The translations under genes were made by a program, and so were the position numbers. The notes under the pieces are model-generated. The model saw only the letters and a program-made list of their open reading frames with translations. It did not search any database and was not told the DNA's origin. This document shows, piece after piece, positions 1 to 7,561 of a DNA stretch of 64,000 nucleotides. Origin of the DNA: Chryseobacterium sp. POL2 (GTDB lineage Bacteria > Bacteroidota > Bacteroidia > Flavobacteriales > Weeksellaceae). The DNA lies in assembly GCF_011058315.1 (NCBI RefSeq), contig NZ_CP049298.1, positions 2,542,001 to 2,606,000 of the forward strand. The letters run 5' to 3'. Position 1 is the stretch's first letter, and every line of letters begins with the position of its first letter.

Positions 1-2
1 CC

Positions 3-500
3 GCGGCGCAATCCTTTTATAATGGGCAGAATAGGCTCTATCCTTTGGATAATCTCGACTTGATATATGGGGACAAAAACGTTTACACCACGCCAAGAGA
101 TTTACTGAAATTCTCAACGGCGATGTTTTCCGATGACTTTTTGAAACCTGAACTTAAAGCTAAAATCTTCGAACCTTACAGCAACGAAAAGGCAGGCGTT
201 AACAATTATGGACTAGGTTTTCGTATGAAGGTTTTTGATAATGGCGAGAAGTTGACCTACCATAACGGATGGTGGCATGGCTCCAACACGGTGTTTGTAC
301 ATCTTTTAAAATCAAAAGTCACCATTGTGGCTTTGGGGAATAAGTATTCGCAAAGAGTCTATTCAGCGATGGCTTTGTCGGGTTTGTTTGAGCCTTTTCC
401 GTTTGAGGTTGAGAAGCTTAATAAAGTCTTAAACGGTGGTAAAGCTAATGCTGGAAACGCCGATTCTGCAAATGTCAACGCCAGTCATTATTCGGAATAG
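3..500 (+). CDS. Serine hydrolase, beta-lactamase family (3' part only)
   Basis: The frame is open from the left edge, so the N-terminal part, with the catalytic SxxK, lies outside the window; 165 residues remain. The visible part resembles the C-terminal half of class C beta-lactamase-related hydrolases/esterases: 'YTTPRDLLKFSTAMF' is the usual helix after the active-site domain, and 'YHNGWWHG' near residue 90 is the position of the KTG-like triad (here HNG). The end (KANAGNADSANVNA) is low complexity. The substrate cannot be told; family members include peptidases, esterases and lactamases. A TTG at 45 is an internal codon, not a start. Confidence 0.75.
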   Translation, partial: AAQSFYNGQNRLYPLDNLDLIYGDKNVYTTPRDLLKFSTAMFSDDFLKPELKAKIFEPYSNEKAGVNNYGLGFRMKVFDNGEKLTYHNGWWHGSNTVFVHLLKSKVTIVALGNKYSQRVYSAMALSGLFEPFPFEVEKLNKVLNGGKANAGNADSANVNASHYSE

Positions 501-549
501 AAAAAAAATGATAAACATTCCTAAACATCGATAAGCACAGGCTACAAAA

Positions 550-626
550 CGGATGCGCATCCGACGATTGACGGATGCGCATAGGATGAGAGACGCGTGC
601 GCACAGACGAGATGTCCGATGCGCAC
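550..626. repeat. Short palindromic GATGCGCA repeats between convergent genes
   Basis: Positions 550-563 form a perfect 14-bp palindrome (CGGATGCGCATCCG). The core GGATGCGCAT recurs at 573-582, and CCGATGCGCAC at 616-626. The stretch is visibly richer in G+C than its surroundings. It lies between the ends of two convergent genes, so a bidirectional terminator or a protein-binding site are both possible; no T-run follows the palindrome directly. Confidence 0.5.
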
Positions 627-642
627 ACGTTGGCTGGTCTTT

Positions 643-1032
643 CTACTTGTTGTATTTCTCGTACTTTACAGTGCTTAGCATATCGCGCAGGTCAACTCCT
701 GGACGAAAGAGGATTTTGTTTGATCGTATCAGTGCAGAAGTTACTTTGGCAGCAGTGGTTGCACCCTCGCTAGAGATGGAGATCTGGAAGTTACCGAAGT
801 CGCCGAGCCTTACGATCTTACCATCTGCAAGATGACGGCTTACTGTTTTTATAAGGTCATTGAGCACTGCTAAAACATCGGTGTCGGATACCGTGGTGGA
901 GCCACCTGCGATTTCTTTAGAAAGGCTTTTTAGATTAACTTCCCCATCGGCTTTGGCGCTTGCATAGAATTTTGGAGCGGCCTGCGGATCTTGCAGGTTC
1001 TTACGCTCAATCACATTGTACTTTACTGGCAT
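643..1032 (-). CDS. HU-family DNA-binding protein, Bacteroidetes type
   Basis: A 129-residue nucleoid-type protein. It starts at the ATG whose complement is 1030-1032 (MPVKYNVIERKNL); a reading 18 codons longer would add a leucine-rich stretch not typical of the family. The order is that of the HU-related family of Bacteroidota: a short N-terminal beta segment ('KYNVIERKNLQDPQAAPKFYA'), a helix pair ('DVLAVLNDLIKTVSRHLADGK'), then 'VRLGDFGNFQISI', the HU signature region, and the DNA-binding arm. Such proteins bend DNA or coat the nucleoid. It is convergent with the serine hydrolase gene and divergent from the Ig-like lipoprotein gene. Confidence in the family is high; its specific role is unknown. 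Confidence 0.85.
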   Translation of the reverse strand: MPVKYNVIERKNLQDPQAAPKFYASAKADGEVNLKSLSKEIAGGSTTVSDTDVLAVLNDLIKTVSRHLADGKIVRLGDFGNFQISISSEGATTAAKVTSALIRSNKILFRPGVDLRDMLSTVKYEKYNK

Positions 1033-1104
1033 AATATAAATTTTTAAAAATGTGTTTTGATTTAATAAAACTAATAAAAAAAGCATTACAAATTTTAGTT
1101 TTTC

Positions 1105-1112
1105 TATTTTTG
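1105..1112 (+). promoter_or_regulatory. -7 box TATTTTTG upstream of the Ig-like lipoprotein gene
   Basis: TATTTTTG matches the Bacteroidetes -7 consensus TAnnTTTG and ends 4 nt before the ATG at 1117. No clear TTTG -33 element sits 17-23 nt upstream. With transcription starting a few nucleotides after the box, the first ATG would be at or before the mRNA start, which favours the in-frame ATG at 1129 or a leaderless message. Confidence 0.5.
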
Positions 1113-1116
1113 CACT

Positions 1117-2784
1117 ATGAATCCAAAAATGAAGAAGTTTCTTTTTCTAGTAATCATAAGTTTGTTGGTGTATTCTTGCGCGCGCGTTGGTTCGCCAATT
1201 GGTGGTGCCAAAGATAGCATTCCGCCAAAAATGTTGTCAAGTAATATTGATACAACGCGTGTCAATGTGCCCACAACAACCAAAGAATTGCGCATCGATT
1301 TTGATGAATATATCAAGCTGAAAGAGATTAACAAAAACCTAATTATCTCGCCACCCATTACTAAAATAAAAAAGATATTGCCAGCAAACCTCGGGACCAA
1401 ATTCCTATTGATCCAGTGGGAAGATACCCTGAAAGCGAATACAACCTATAACTTCAACTTTGGAAATGCAATTACCGATCTTAATGAAGCCAACACATTG
1501 CCGTATTTTAATTTCGCATTTTCTACAGGGTCAGAGATTGAGGATTATTACATCAGCGGCGAGTTGACAGATGCCTTGGGCGAGAAAAAGGCGGATGGCA
1601 AAGACGTTAATTATGTTGTTGGACTTTATCAGGTGAAAGACTCTATGGACTATCGTCAAAAGCCTTATTATATTACCAATGTCGATCCAGATGGTTATTT
1701 TGAGCTTAACTATCTGTCGCCTGGGAAGTATAAGATTTTAGCCTTCGAAGATCAAAATCAAAATTCTATTTTTGATAACGGAAAAGAGAAGTTTGCCTTC
1801 TCAAAAGATGATATTACGATAGAGGACAAAACGAATATTTCTGGGATGAAGCTAAAACTTTTCCCAAGTGTCCCGAAGGTTAAATACAAAGAATACAAGC
1901 CAACACAAGGCGGTCTTGTCTTGCTATACGAAGGCAAACCAGATAAGGTGGAGGTGACATCAACATCGGAGAATCTTAAAGATTTTATAGTGACGCATCG
2001 TCCCAAGTCGGATTCGGTTTTTGTTTGGTTTGACGCCGTTTCACAAAATATAGGAATTGAGAAAAGCGACAATATAAAGTTGGCTGCCAAAACTACTGTT
2101 AAATCAGATTCAATCTCTGCTTATTACAAATACGATCCCAAAGTAGAGATGACACTTGGCAGCATTGGCGACAAAGTTGTTGCCCCAAATAATCCGTATA
2201 AAGTACGCGCTAATTTCCCTATTTCCGAGATGGTAACGGACAATTGGGTTTTGACATCGGATAGTATTTCTCAGAGTTTTACCGCGAAAGTTTCGAAAAC
2301 CAATATTTATGATTTAGAGATTAATTCGGATTTTAAAGCAGGGAAAACCTATCAGCTTTCTATCCCAAAAGAAACGGTGAAGTCCTATTATAAAAGCATT
2401 GACAAATCGTATCGCATGGATTTTGAAATCGGAAAACCCGAGAATTACGGCTCTCTGAAGTTGGCGCTTAGCAATGTGCCACAACATTATTTTTGGATAC
2501 AAATGTTGGGTGATAAAAATGAAATCCAATACCAACAATATACCAGAGATCAGCAAATCACCTTTAAAAACTTAAAACCAGGAAACTATAAGCTAAGGAT
2601 TTTGCTAGATAATAATGATGATGGCTATTGGGAACTGGGTTCTTTTGATGAAGGGCGCTATGCCGAAGACGCTTTCTTGTTCCGAAAAGGAAAAGATACC
2701 AATCCGATGACGACGGTTAATATTCGTCCAATGTGGGAGATTAATGAAAAATGGGATTTGAATTCTGAAATACAAAACAATTGA
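1117..2784 (+). CDS. Ig-like domain lipoprotein (SbsA/Big_5 type)
   Basis: A 555-residue exported lipoprotein. The signal peptide 'KKFLFLVIISLLVYSC' ends in a lipobox with Cys21, so it should be anchored in a membrane. 'VGSPIGGAKDSIPPKMLSSNIDTT' and 'IDFDEYIKLKEINKNLIISPP' are typical of the Bacteroidota family annotated as Ig-like domain-containing protein, in which a bacterial Ig-like fold sits near the N-terminus and a beta-rich remainder follows. Its function is not established. The first ATG (1117) and ATG 1129 (MKKFLF...) both give a usable signal peptide; the promoter position favours 1129. The stop overlaps the next gene's TTG start, so the two are probably translationally coupled. 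Confidence 0.8.
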   Translation: MNPKMKKFLFLVIISLLVYSCARVGSPIGGAKDSIPPKMLSSNIDTTRVNVPTTTKELRIDFDEYIKLKEINKNLIISPPITKIKKILPANLGTKFLLIQWEDTLKANTTYNFNFGNAITDLNEANTLPYFNFAFSTGSEIEDYYISGELTDALGEKKADGKDVNYVVGLYQVKDSMDYRQKPYYITNVDPDGYFELNYLSPGKYKILAFEDQNQNSIFDNGKEKFAFSKDDITIEDKTNISGMKLKLFPSVPKVKYKEYKPTQGGLVLLYEGKPDKVEVTSTSENLKDFIVTHRPKSDSVFVWFDAVSQNIGIEKSDNIKLAAKTTVKSDSISAYYKYDPKVEMTLGSIGDKVVAPNNPYKVRANFPISEMVTDNWVLTSDSISQSFTAKVSKTNIYDLEINSDFKAGKTYQLSIPKETVKSYYKSIDKSYRMDFEIGKPENYGSLKLALSNVPQHYFWIQMLGDKNEIQYQQYTRDQQITFKNLKPGNYKLRILLDNNDDGYWELGSFDEGRYAEDAFLFRKGKDTNPMTTVNIRPMWEINEKWDLNSEIQNN

Positions 2785-3239
2785 GAAAAACGATAAAAAT
2801 TTTAATAATTGCCATTGCCGTTTTTGGGCTAATACAGTTGGTGCCAATAGACCGCAATAACGAACCTGTAAAGAAAGAGGAGAATTTTGTAGACCTCCAC
2901 AAGACCAATCCGCAAGTTGTTACATTGCTTCGTGCTGCTTGTTACGATTGCCACTCCAACGAGGTTAATTATCCCGATTATGCTTTTGTAGCGCCTATTT
3001 CGTGGTTGGTGAAAGACCATGTCAGAGAAGGTCGAGATCGGCTCAATTTTTCGAAATGGGGCACTTACAACTTATTTCAAAAACAAGGTATGCTGGAAAG
3101 AAGTATTTCAACAACCCAAAACTATACAATGCCAATGCCTGTTTATATCCAAAAGCACCCGGAAGCTAATCTTAGTAAAGCCCAACGTGAGCTTTTAGTA
3201 GATTATTTCCGAGAAATTTTGAATGCAGAAAAGCCTTAA
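2781..3239 (+). CDS. Haem-binding domain protein (c-type CxxCH)
   Basis: A 152-residue protein with an N-terminal hydrophobic segment (residues 3-21), hence exported or membrane-anchored, and one haem-attachment motif CYDCH at residues 54-58. It matches the short haem_bd domain proteins of Bacteroidota, in which 'W..V..H..E.R..LNFS.W' follows the haem motif. The start is a TTG at 2781-2783 that overlaps the upstream TGA (2782-2784); no better ATG lies near the signal segment. The tight coupling to the Ig-like lipoprotein suggests a shared envelope function, possibly electron transfer or haem handling. That is inference only. Confidence 0.8.
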   Translation: MRKTIKILIIAIAVFGLIQLVPIDRNNEPVKKEENFVDLHKTNPQVVTLLRAACYDCHSNEVNYPDYAFVAPISWLVKDHVREGRDRLNFSKWGTYNLFQKQGMLERSISTTQNYTMPMPVYIQKHPEANLSKAQRELLVDYFREILNAEKP

Positions 3240-3288
3240 GCTTTTAAACTTTTCATTGTAAAACTTGTCAACTATCAATACCTAAACT

Positions 3289-4359
3289 ATGAATTTTGAA
3301 GATTTTATCATCGCTCCCAAATCTATAAAAACCGAAGACTGGCAATTGGGCGCACACTTTTCCAACGAGATTTTGGAAGACAGCATTGTGTTGTTGTTTG
3401 TTTCGGATTATCGTGGCGCGCGTGGCGATGCAGAAGTTCAGGATTTTATGAATATCCGTCGCGAGTTTTACCGATTGTCAAAATTGGATTTCGAAATTCC
3501 GATGGTTGATTTGGGCGATTTGGTTTCAGGGAAAAGTTTGGAAGACACGCATTATATCCTTCAAGAGTTGTTGTCGGCTTGTCATTACAAACGTGCAATT
3601 CCTGTTGTGGTAGGCGGTTCTACAGATTTGGCATTTTCGTTATACGCGGCTTTGGACTTTCATTATAAAAAAATAAACTATACCCAGATTAACAATGTCG
3701 TGTCTTTGGAACAAGGCGATGGTATTGATGAGCGTAATTTTTTAAGTAAAATATTAGGTTCCAAAAACTTTGAAATCCAGAATTACCATCATCTAGCTTA
3801 TCAAAAACATTTGAATGAAGTAGATTCTGTAAAATTGATTAAGGAAGTGCAATTTGATGTGATCCGTTTGGCCGAAATGATGAATTCCACAGACCGAACA
3901 GAGCCTTATTTCCGAAAGACAGATTTGGTAACGATTAATTGTGATGCGATAGAAAGTGGCTATGATGCTTTCTCTATCAATCCGCAGGTTAATGGGCTCA
4001 ACAGACGAGAAGTTTGTGCTTATATGAAGGAAATTGGTCTTAGTGAAAACTTAAAATCTGTAGGGATTTTTAATTATAATATTTATTCTGATGATCGTAT
4101 GAATCATCAACTTTTGGCGCAGATGCTTTGGTATCTTATTGAAGGTATTAACATACAACGCACGCATCCAAAAGAGCGAAAATTCGAGACTTATTGGGTG
4201 ATGGTTGGCGAAGAAAGTTATGCTTTCCAGCGCGATACGTTTAGAAATCTTTGGTATTTTGGTGAGGACGAAGATGCTAATAATTTAGTTCCGTGTTCTC
4301 GATCGGATTTCGAAGATGCCAAAAGAGGTTATTTGGGCGAGCGTTTCACCAGACAATAA
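3289..4359 (+). CDS. Arginase/ureohydrolase-fold protein, probable pseudoenzyme
   Basis: A 356-residue protein with the overall arginase/formimidoylglutamase fold ('IPVVVGGSTDLAFSLYAAL', 'TDLVTINCDAIE'). Active ureohydrolases bind two Mn ions through GGxH, DAHxD and SxDxDxxDP motifs. Here these read GGST (109-112), SLEQGDGID (139-147) and NCDAIESGYD (217-226): the His and most Asp ligands are gone. Loss of hydrolase activity is therefore likely. The protein is full length and has no frameshift, so it is under selection for something else. The following glycosyltransferase starts 5 nt after the stop. Confidence 0.75.
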   Translation: MNFEDFIIAPKSIKTEDWQLGAHFSNEILEDSIVLLFVSDYRGARGDAEVQDFMNIRREFYRLSKLDFEIPMVDLGDLVSGKSLEDTHYILQELLSACHYKRAIPVVVGGSTDLAFSLYAALDFHYKKINYTQINNVVSLEQGDGIDERNFLSKILGSKNFEIQNYHHLAYQKHLNEVDSVKLIKEVQFDVIRLAEMMNSTDRTEPYFRKTDLVTINCDAIESGYDAFSINPQVNGLNRREVCAYMKEIGLSENLKSVGIFNYNIYSDDRMNHQLLAQMLWYLIEGINIQRTHPKERKFETYWVMVGEESYAFQRDTFRNLWYFGEDEDANNLVPCSRSDFEDAKRGYLGERFTRQ

Positions 4360-4364
4360 AACCT

Positions 4365-5372
4365 ATGCGTCCAAAAGTTTCTATAATCGTTCCTGTTTAT
4401 AATGTCGAAAGTTATTTAGAAAAATGTTTGAATTCTTTGGTGAATCAGACGTTAGACTCTATTGAAATTATTGTCGTTAATGATGGTAGCCAAGATCAAT
4501 CTCAACAAATAATTGATGTTTTTGCGCAAAATTTTCCTGAGAAGATAAAAGCTTTTTCTAAAGAAAATGGTGGGCTTAGCGATGCCAGAAATTTTGGTTT
4601 AGACCGTTGTGCAGGCGAATATATTGGTTTTGTGGATAGCGATGATTATGTTGCCCACGAAATGTTTGATGAGATGTATCAATTGTCTCAAAAACATGAT
4701 GCTGATATGGTGATTTGCAATCTGCAGAAAGTGGATGAGTGTGGGAATGTTACCCAAAAGCTGACGCAAATCCCAAATATGGAGGAGAAGGTCGAGCTTG
4801 AGAAACATTTTTCTGTGTTTTCGGATCTGAGTTATTTTGCGTGTAATAAGCTTTTCAAAGCCGAATTGTTTGCTTTAAAACGATTTAAGAAAGGGATTCA
4901 TTTTGAAGATATCCAGTTGATTCCGCAATTGTTATTGGATTGTAAAATCCTTGCTCAGACGCAGGCGTTTCATTACCAATATCTGGAGCGGACAGATTCG
5001 ATCTCCAAAACACATACGTTGAAAGGTCTTGATATTTTGAATGCTGTGGAAGATGTTGAAGTGTATTTTAATAATTCGTCTTTTTCAAATTTTAAAACCG
5101 AATTGAAAGCGTTCCAAATTTTGGAAGGCGTTTTTACTTTTTTAGCCTATTTGGCTTTTGTAAAAGATAAAGCGACTTATTTACAAATGCGTTATGCGCT
5201 TTCTGATTTTATGCAAATGCGGGATATTTCTCGTAAAGATGTGATGGGGTATCAACGTTTTGGCGCAAATTATTTTTCGAGTCTTGGGCTAGCAAAGCGA
5301 GTGTATTATCTGATACAGTTTTTTGTTCCGATTCGTTTTCATCATTTTTTACTTTCAAAATTGGCAAAATAA
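4365..5372 (+). CDS. Glycosyltransferase family 2
   Basis: A 335-residue cytoplasmic GT-A enzyme that would transfer a sugar from a nucleotide donor. It starts at ATG 4365 (MRPKVSIIVPVYN), 5 nt after the previous stop. The N-terminal nucleotide-binding strand is 'KVSIIVPVYN', followed by 'VVNDGSQD' (38-44) and the metal-binding 'VDSDD' (90-94). The region after residue 100 resembles WcaA/EpsJ-like transferases. It lies directly upstream of an initiating transferase and an export pair, so polysaccharide or glycan assembly is likely. Donor and acceptor are unknown. Confidence 0.85.
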   Translation: MRPKVSIIVPVYNVESYLEKCLNSLVNQTLDSIEIIVVNDGSQDQSQQIIDVFAQNFPEKIKAFSKENGGLSDARNFGLDRCAGEYIGFVDSDDYVAHEMFDEMYQLSQKHDADMVICNLQKVDECGNVTQKLTQIPNMEEKVELEKHFSVFSDLSYFACNKLFKAELFALKRFKKGIHFEDIQLIPQLLLDCKILAQTQAFHYQYLERTDSISKTHTLKGLDILNAVEDVEVYFNNSSFSNFKTELKAFQILEGVFTFLAYLAFVKDKATYLQMRYALSDFMQMRDISRKDVMGYQRFGANYFSSLGLAKRVYYLIQFFVPIRFHHFLLSKLAK

Positions 5373-5452
5373 GTTTTTGAATTTTTAAGTTTTCAAGTGA
5401 TTTTTTTTTGTTTAAAACTATTGTAAATATATTAATGTATTGTTAATTTTTT

Positions 5453-6673
5453 TTGATAACGATACGGATATATATGGTTTTTATTAGTATTTTTGCGATG
5501 TTTATGGTTTTTACCGAGACAAAAACACAAAAATATGACGAAAAATTATTATCTCAGCCTATGGACAAGTTAGGTTTGTTACAAGACTTGGATTCTAAAA
5601 CAATCTTTTATATTAAGGGAATATTAGGTTTTACAATTTCTTTTTTGCTAACCTATATTACTATTCCTGCAATAATTAAAATTTCCCGAAGAAAAAATCT
5701 AATGGATGAGCCGACCATTAGAAGTTCTCATGAGCGCAAAATCCCTAATTTGGGAGGTATTGCTATTTTCTTTTCCTTGGGTGTCTGCGCACCTATTTTT
5801 GCGTATGAACTTTTTGAACAGTATAAGTTTTTGTTCGCTTCTTTGGTGATTTTGTTTTATGTTGGCGTTACAGATGATATTGTTGTGATGCGCGCTTATA
5901 AAAAATTGTTGGTGCAGATAGCGGTTTCGGTGTTAATGGTGGTAGGTTCTGATGTTAGAATAAGAAGTTTTTTTGGACTTTTTGGTATAGAAGAACTCAA
6001 TTATTATTTTAGCGTATTTTTTAGTATTCTGACGTTTATAATTCTGATAAATGCCTTTAATCTAATTGACGGTATCGATGGTCTAGCTGGTAGTTATAGC
6101 GTCTTGTCGAGTGCTGTTTTTGCTATAAGCTTTTACAGGTTAGGCGAATATAATTATCCTTTGGTTGTTTTTTGCATCATTATTATTGGTGCCGTTTTAG
6201 GCTTTTTAAAATTCAATCTTTCAAAAGAAAGGAGCCATAGGATATTTATGGGAGATACAGGATCTATGATCTTGGGGTTTTTATTGGCTTTCACCGCGAT
6301 ACAATTTATTGACGTTTTTATAGATAAAGACGATATTATGATACCTCGTTATCATCTGTTATCTGCACCAGTTATTGCTTTGTCTATTTTGATTTTACCA
6401 GTAATAGATACGTTTTCCGTGATATTAATTAGATTGTTTAAAAAGCAGTCCCTCTTTAAGCCCGACCGAAATCACTTGCACCATAGGGTTTTGGATTTGG
6501 GTTTAACACATAAGCAAGCCACTTTAGTAATATGTTTTATTTATGTTTTGGTAATTATCTTAGTCTATTTTTTAAGACATCTTGACCTTAACCTACTTTT
6601 TTTTGTGGTATTTTTGCTGGGCATGTTTCTTTCAATTTTGCCTATAATTTTAAAAAAAATATTAATTAAATAG
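5453..6673 (+). CDS. MraY/WecA/TagO-like undecaprenyl-phosphate sugar-1-phosphate transferase
   Basis: A polytopic membrane enzyme (about 10 helices) of the polyprenyl-phosphate HexNAc-1-phosphate transferase family; it would load the first sugar phosphate onto undecaprenyl phosphate. Visible family motifs are 'HERKIPNLGGIAIF', 'GVTDDIVVM', 'NAFNLIDGIDGLAG', 'FMGDTGSMILGF' and the cytoplasmic His loop 'PDRNHLHHRVLDLGLTHKQ'. The start is uncertain: TTG 5453 is the longest, and ATGs at 5474 and 5498 and one before 'MDKLGLLQ' also precede the first clear helix. It heads the wza-wzc block. WecA-like and TagO-like substrates cannot be separated by eye. Confidence 0.85.
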   Translation: MITIRIYMVFISIFAMFMVFTETKTQKYDEKLLSQPMDKLGLLQDLDSKTIFYIKGILGFTISFLLTYITIPAIIKISRRKNLMDEPTIRSSHERKIPNLGGIAIFFSLGVCAPIFAYELFEQYKFLFASLVILFYVGVTDDIVVMRAYKKLLVQIAVSVLMVVGSDVRIRSFFGLFGIEELNYYFSVFFSILTFIILINAFNLIDGIDGLAGSYSVLSSAVFAISFYRLGEYNYPLVVFCIIIIGAVLGFLKFNLSKERSHRIFMGDTGSMILGFLLAFTAIQFIDVFIDKDDIMIPRYHLLSAPVIALSILILPVIDTFSVILIRLFKKQSLFKPDRNHLHHRVLDLGLTHKQATLVICFIYVLVIILVYFLRHLDLNLLFFVVFLLGMFLSILPIILKKILIK

Positions 6674-6691
6674 TTTACAGATTATAAGATA

Positions 6692-7558
6692 ATGATACGA
6701 AAGTTTTATATAGTCGCCATCCTTTTACTAGTGTTTTCATCGTGTATTTCTCGAAAAGATATTACTTATCTGCAACCAAGTGAGAGTCTTACGCTTAACG
6801 AGGAAGGCTTGGTTCCTTACAATATTCAAGAATACAGAGTTACAAAAAATGATATTTTGGGTCTTAATATTATAACGACGCCCAAAGGAGATGCTGCACA
6901 ATTTTATTCTAATTATAATGTGACGCCTTCTGGGGAATCTGGCGGCGGCGGCGGGCAAAACCCTACAATATCAACAGGTGGTGTGGGTAGTGGCGGACAA
7001 GGTTTAGGAAATACCAGATTTTATTTTAATGGTATAAAAGTAGATTCTAAAGGTGATATTTACGTTTTTGGAATTGGTTTTATAAAAGCTGAGGGCAGAA
7101 CTTTGGAAGATATTTCACAAGAAATACAAACCAAGGTTAACGAAAACTTTCTGGATGGTAAGTCGGAAGTACGTCTTAATATTGATGGAATCAATTATTA
7201 CATCTTGGGCGACATGGAAAGTGTGAATATGACGGGCGTAAAAAAAGCGCACGTTCAACAACTTAATATCCTTGAAGCTTTGTCCGCCAACGGTGGGCTC
7301 AACAGGACTGTTGATAGAAAAAATGTCGTGCTTCAGCGTAAATATCCAGAAGGTATAAAACGCGTGAAACTCGATCTTACAAGAGAAGATATCATGAACT
7401 CACCCTACTTTTGGATTCAGAATGGTGATATGATTTTGCTAAGTACCAACAAGAAAAGTATTTCTGGATTTGGGAAAGAGCCACTACAAAGTTTAACGAC
7501 AGGGGTTTCGTTGTTAACAACGGTCTTGTCTATTTATTTGATTTTTACAAAGCTGTAA
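6692..7558 (+). CDS. Wza-like polysaccharide export lipoprotein
   Basis: A 288-residue outer-membrane export lipoprotein. The lipobox FSSC places the lipidated Cys at residue 18. A Poly_export domain follows ('YRVTKNDILGLNI'), then an SLBB-like part ('YYILGDMESVNMTGVKKAH... NILEALSANGGL'), and a C-terminal hydrophobic helix (about 268-286), the segment that forms the Wza translocon barrel. Between residues 80 and 110 there is a Gly/Ser-rich insert including five glycines coded by a GGC run. It is followed 3 nt later by the autokinase gene, the standard partner for chain-length control and export. Confidence 0.9.
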   Translation: MIRKFYIVAILLLVFSSCISRKDITYLQPSESLTLNEEGLVPYNIQEYRVTKNDILGLNIITTPKGDAAQFYSNYNVTPSGESGGGGGQNPTISTGGVGSGGQGLGNTRFYFNGIKVDSKGDIYVFGIGFIKAEGRTLEDISQEIQTKVNENFLDGKSEVRLNIDGINYYILGDMESVNMTGVKKAHVQQLNILEALSANGGLNRTVDRKNVVLQRKYPEGIKRVKLDLTREDIMNSPYFWIQNGDMILLSTNKKSISGFGKEPLQSLTTGVSLLTTVLSIYLIFTKL

Positions 7559-7561
7559 AAT

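Noticed and set aside
1104-1400. Minus-strand frame opposite the Ig-like lipoprotein start
   Set aside because: Antisense to a clear signal peptide and domain; composition only.
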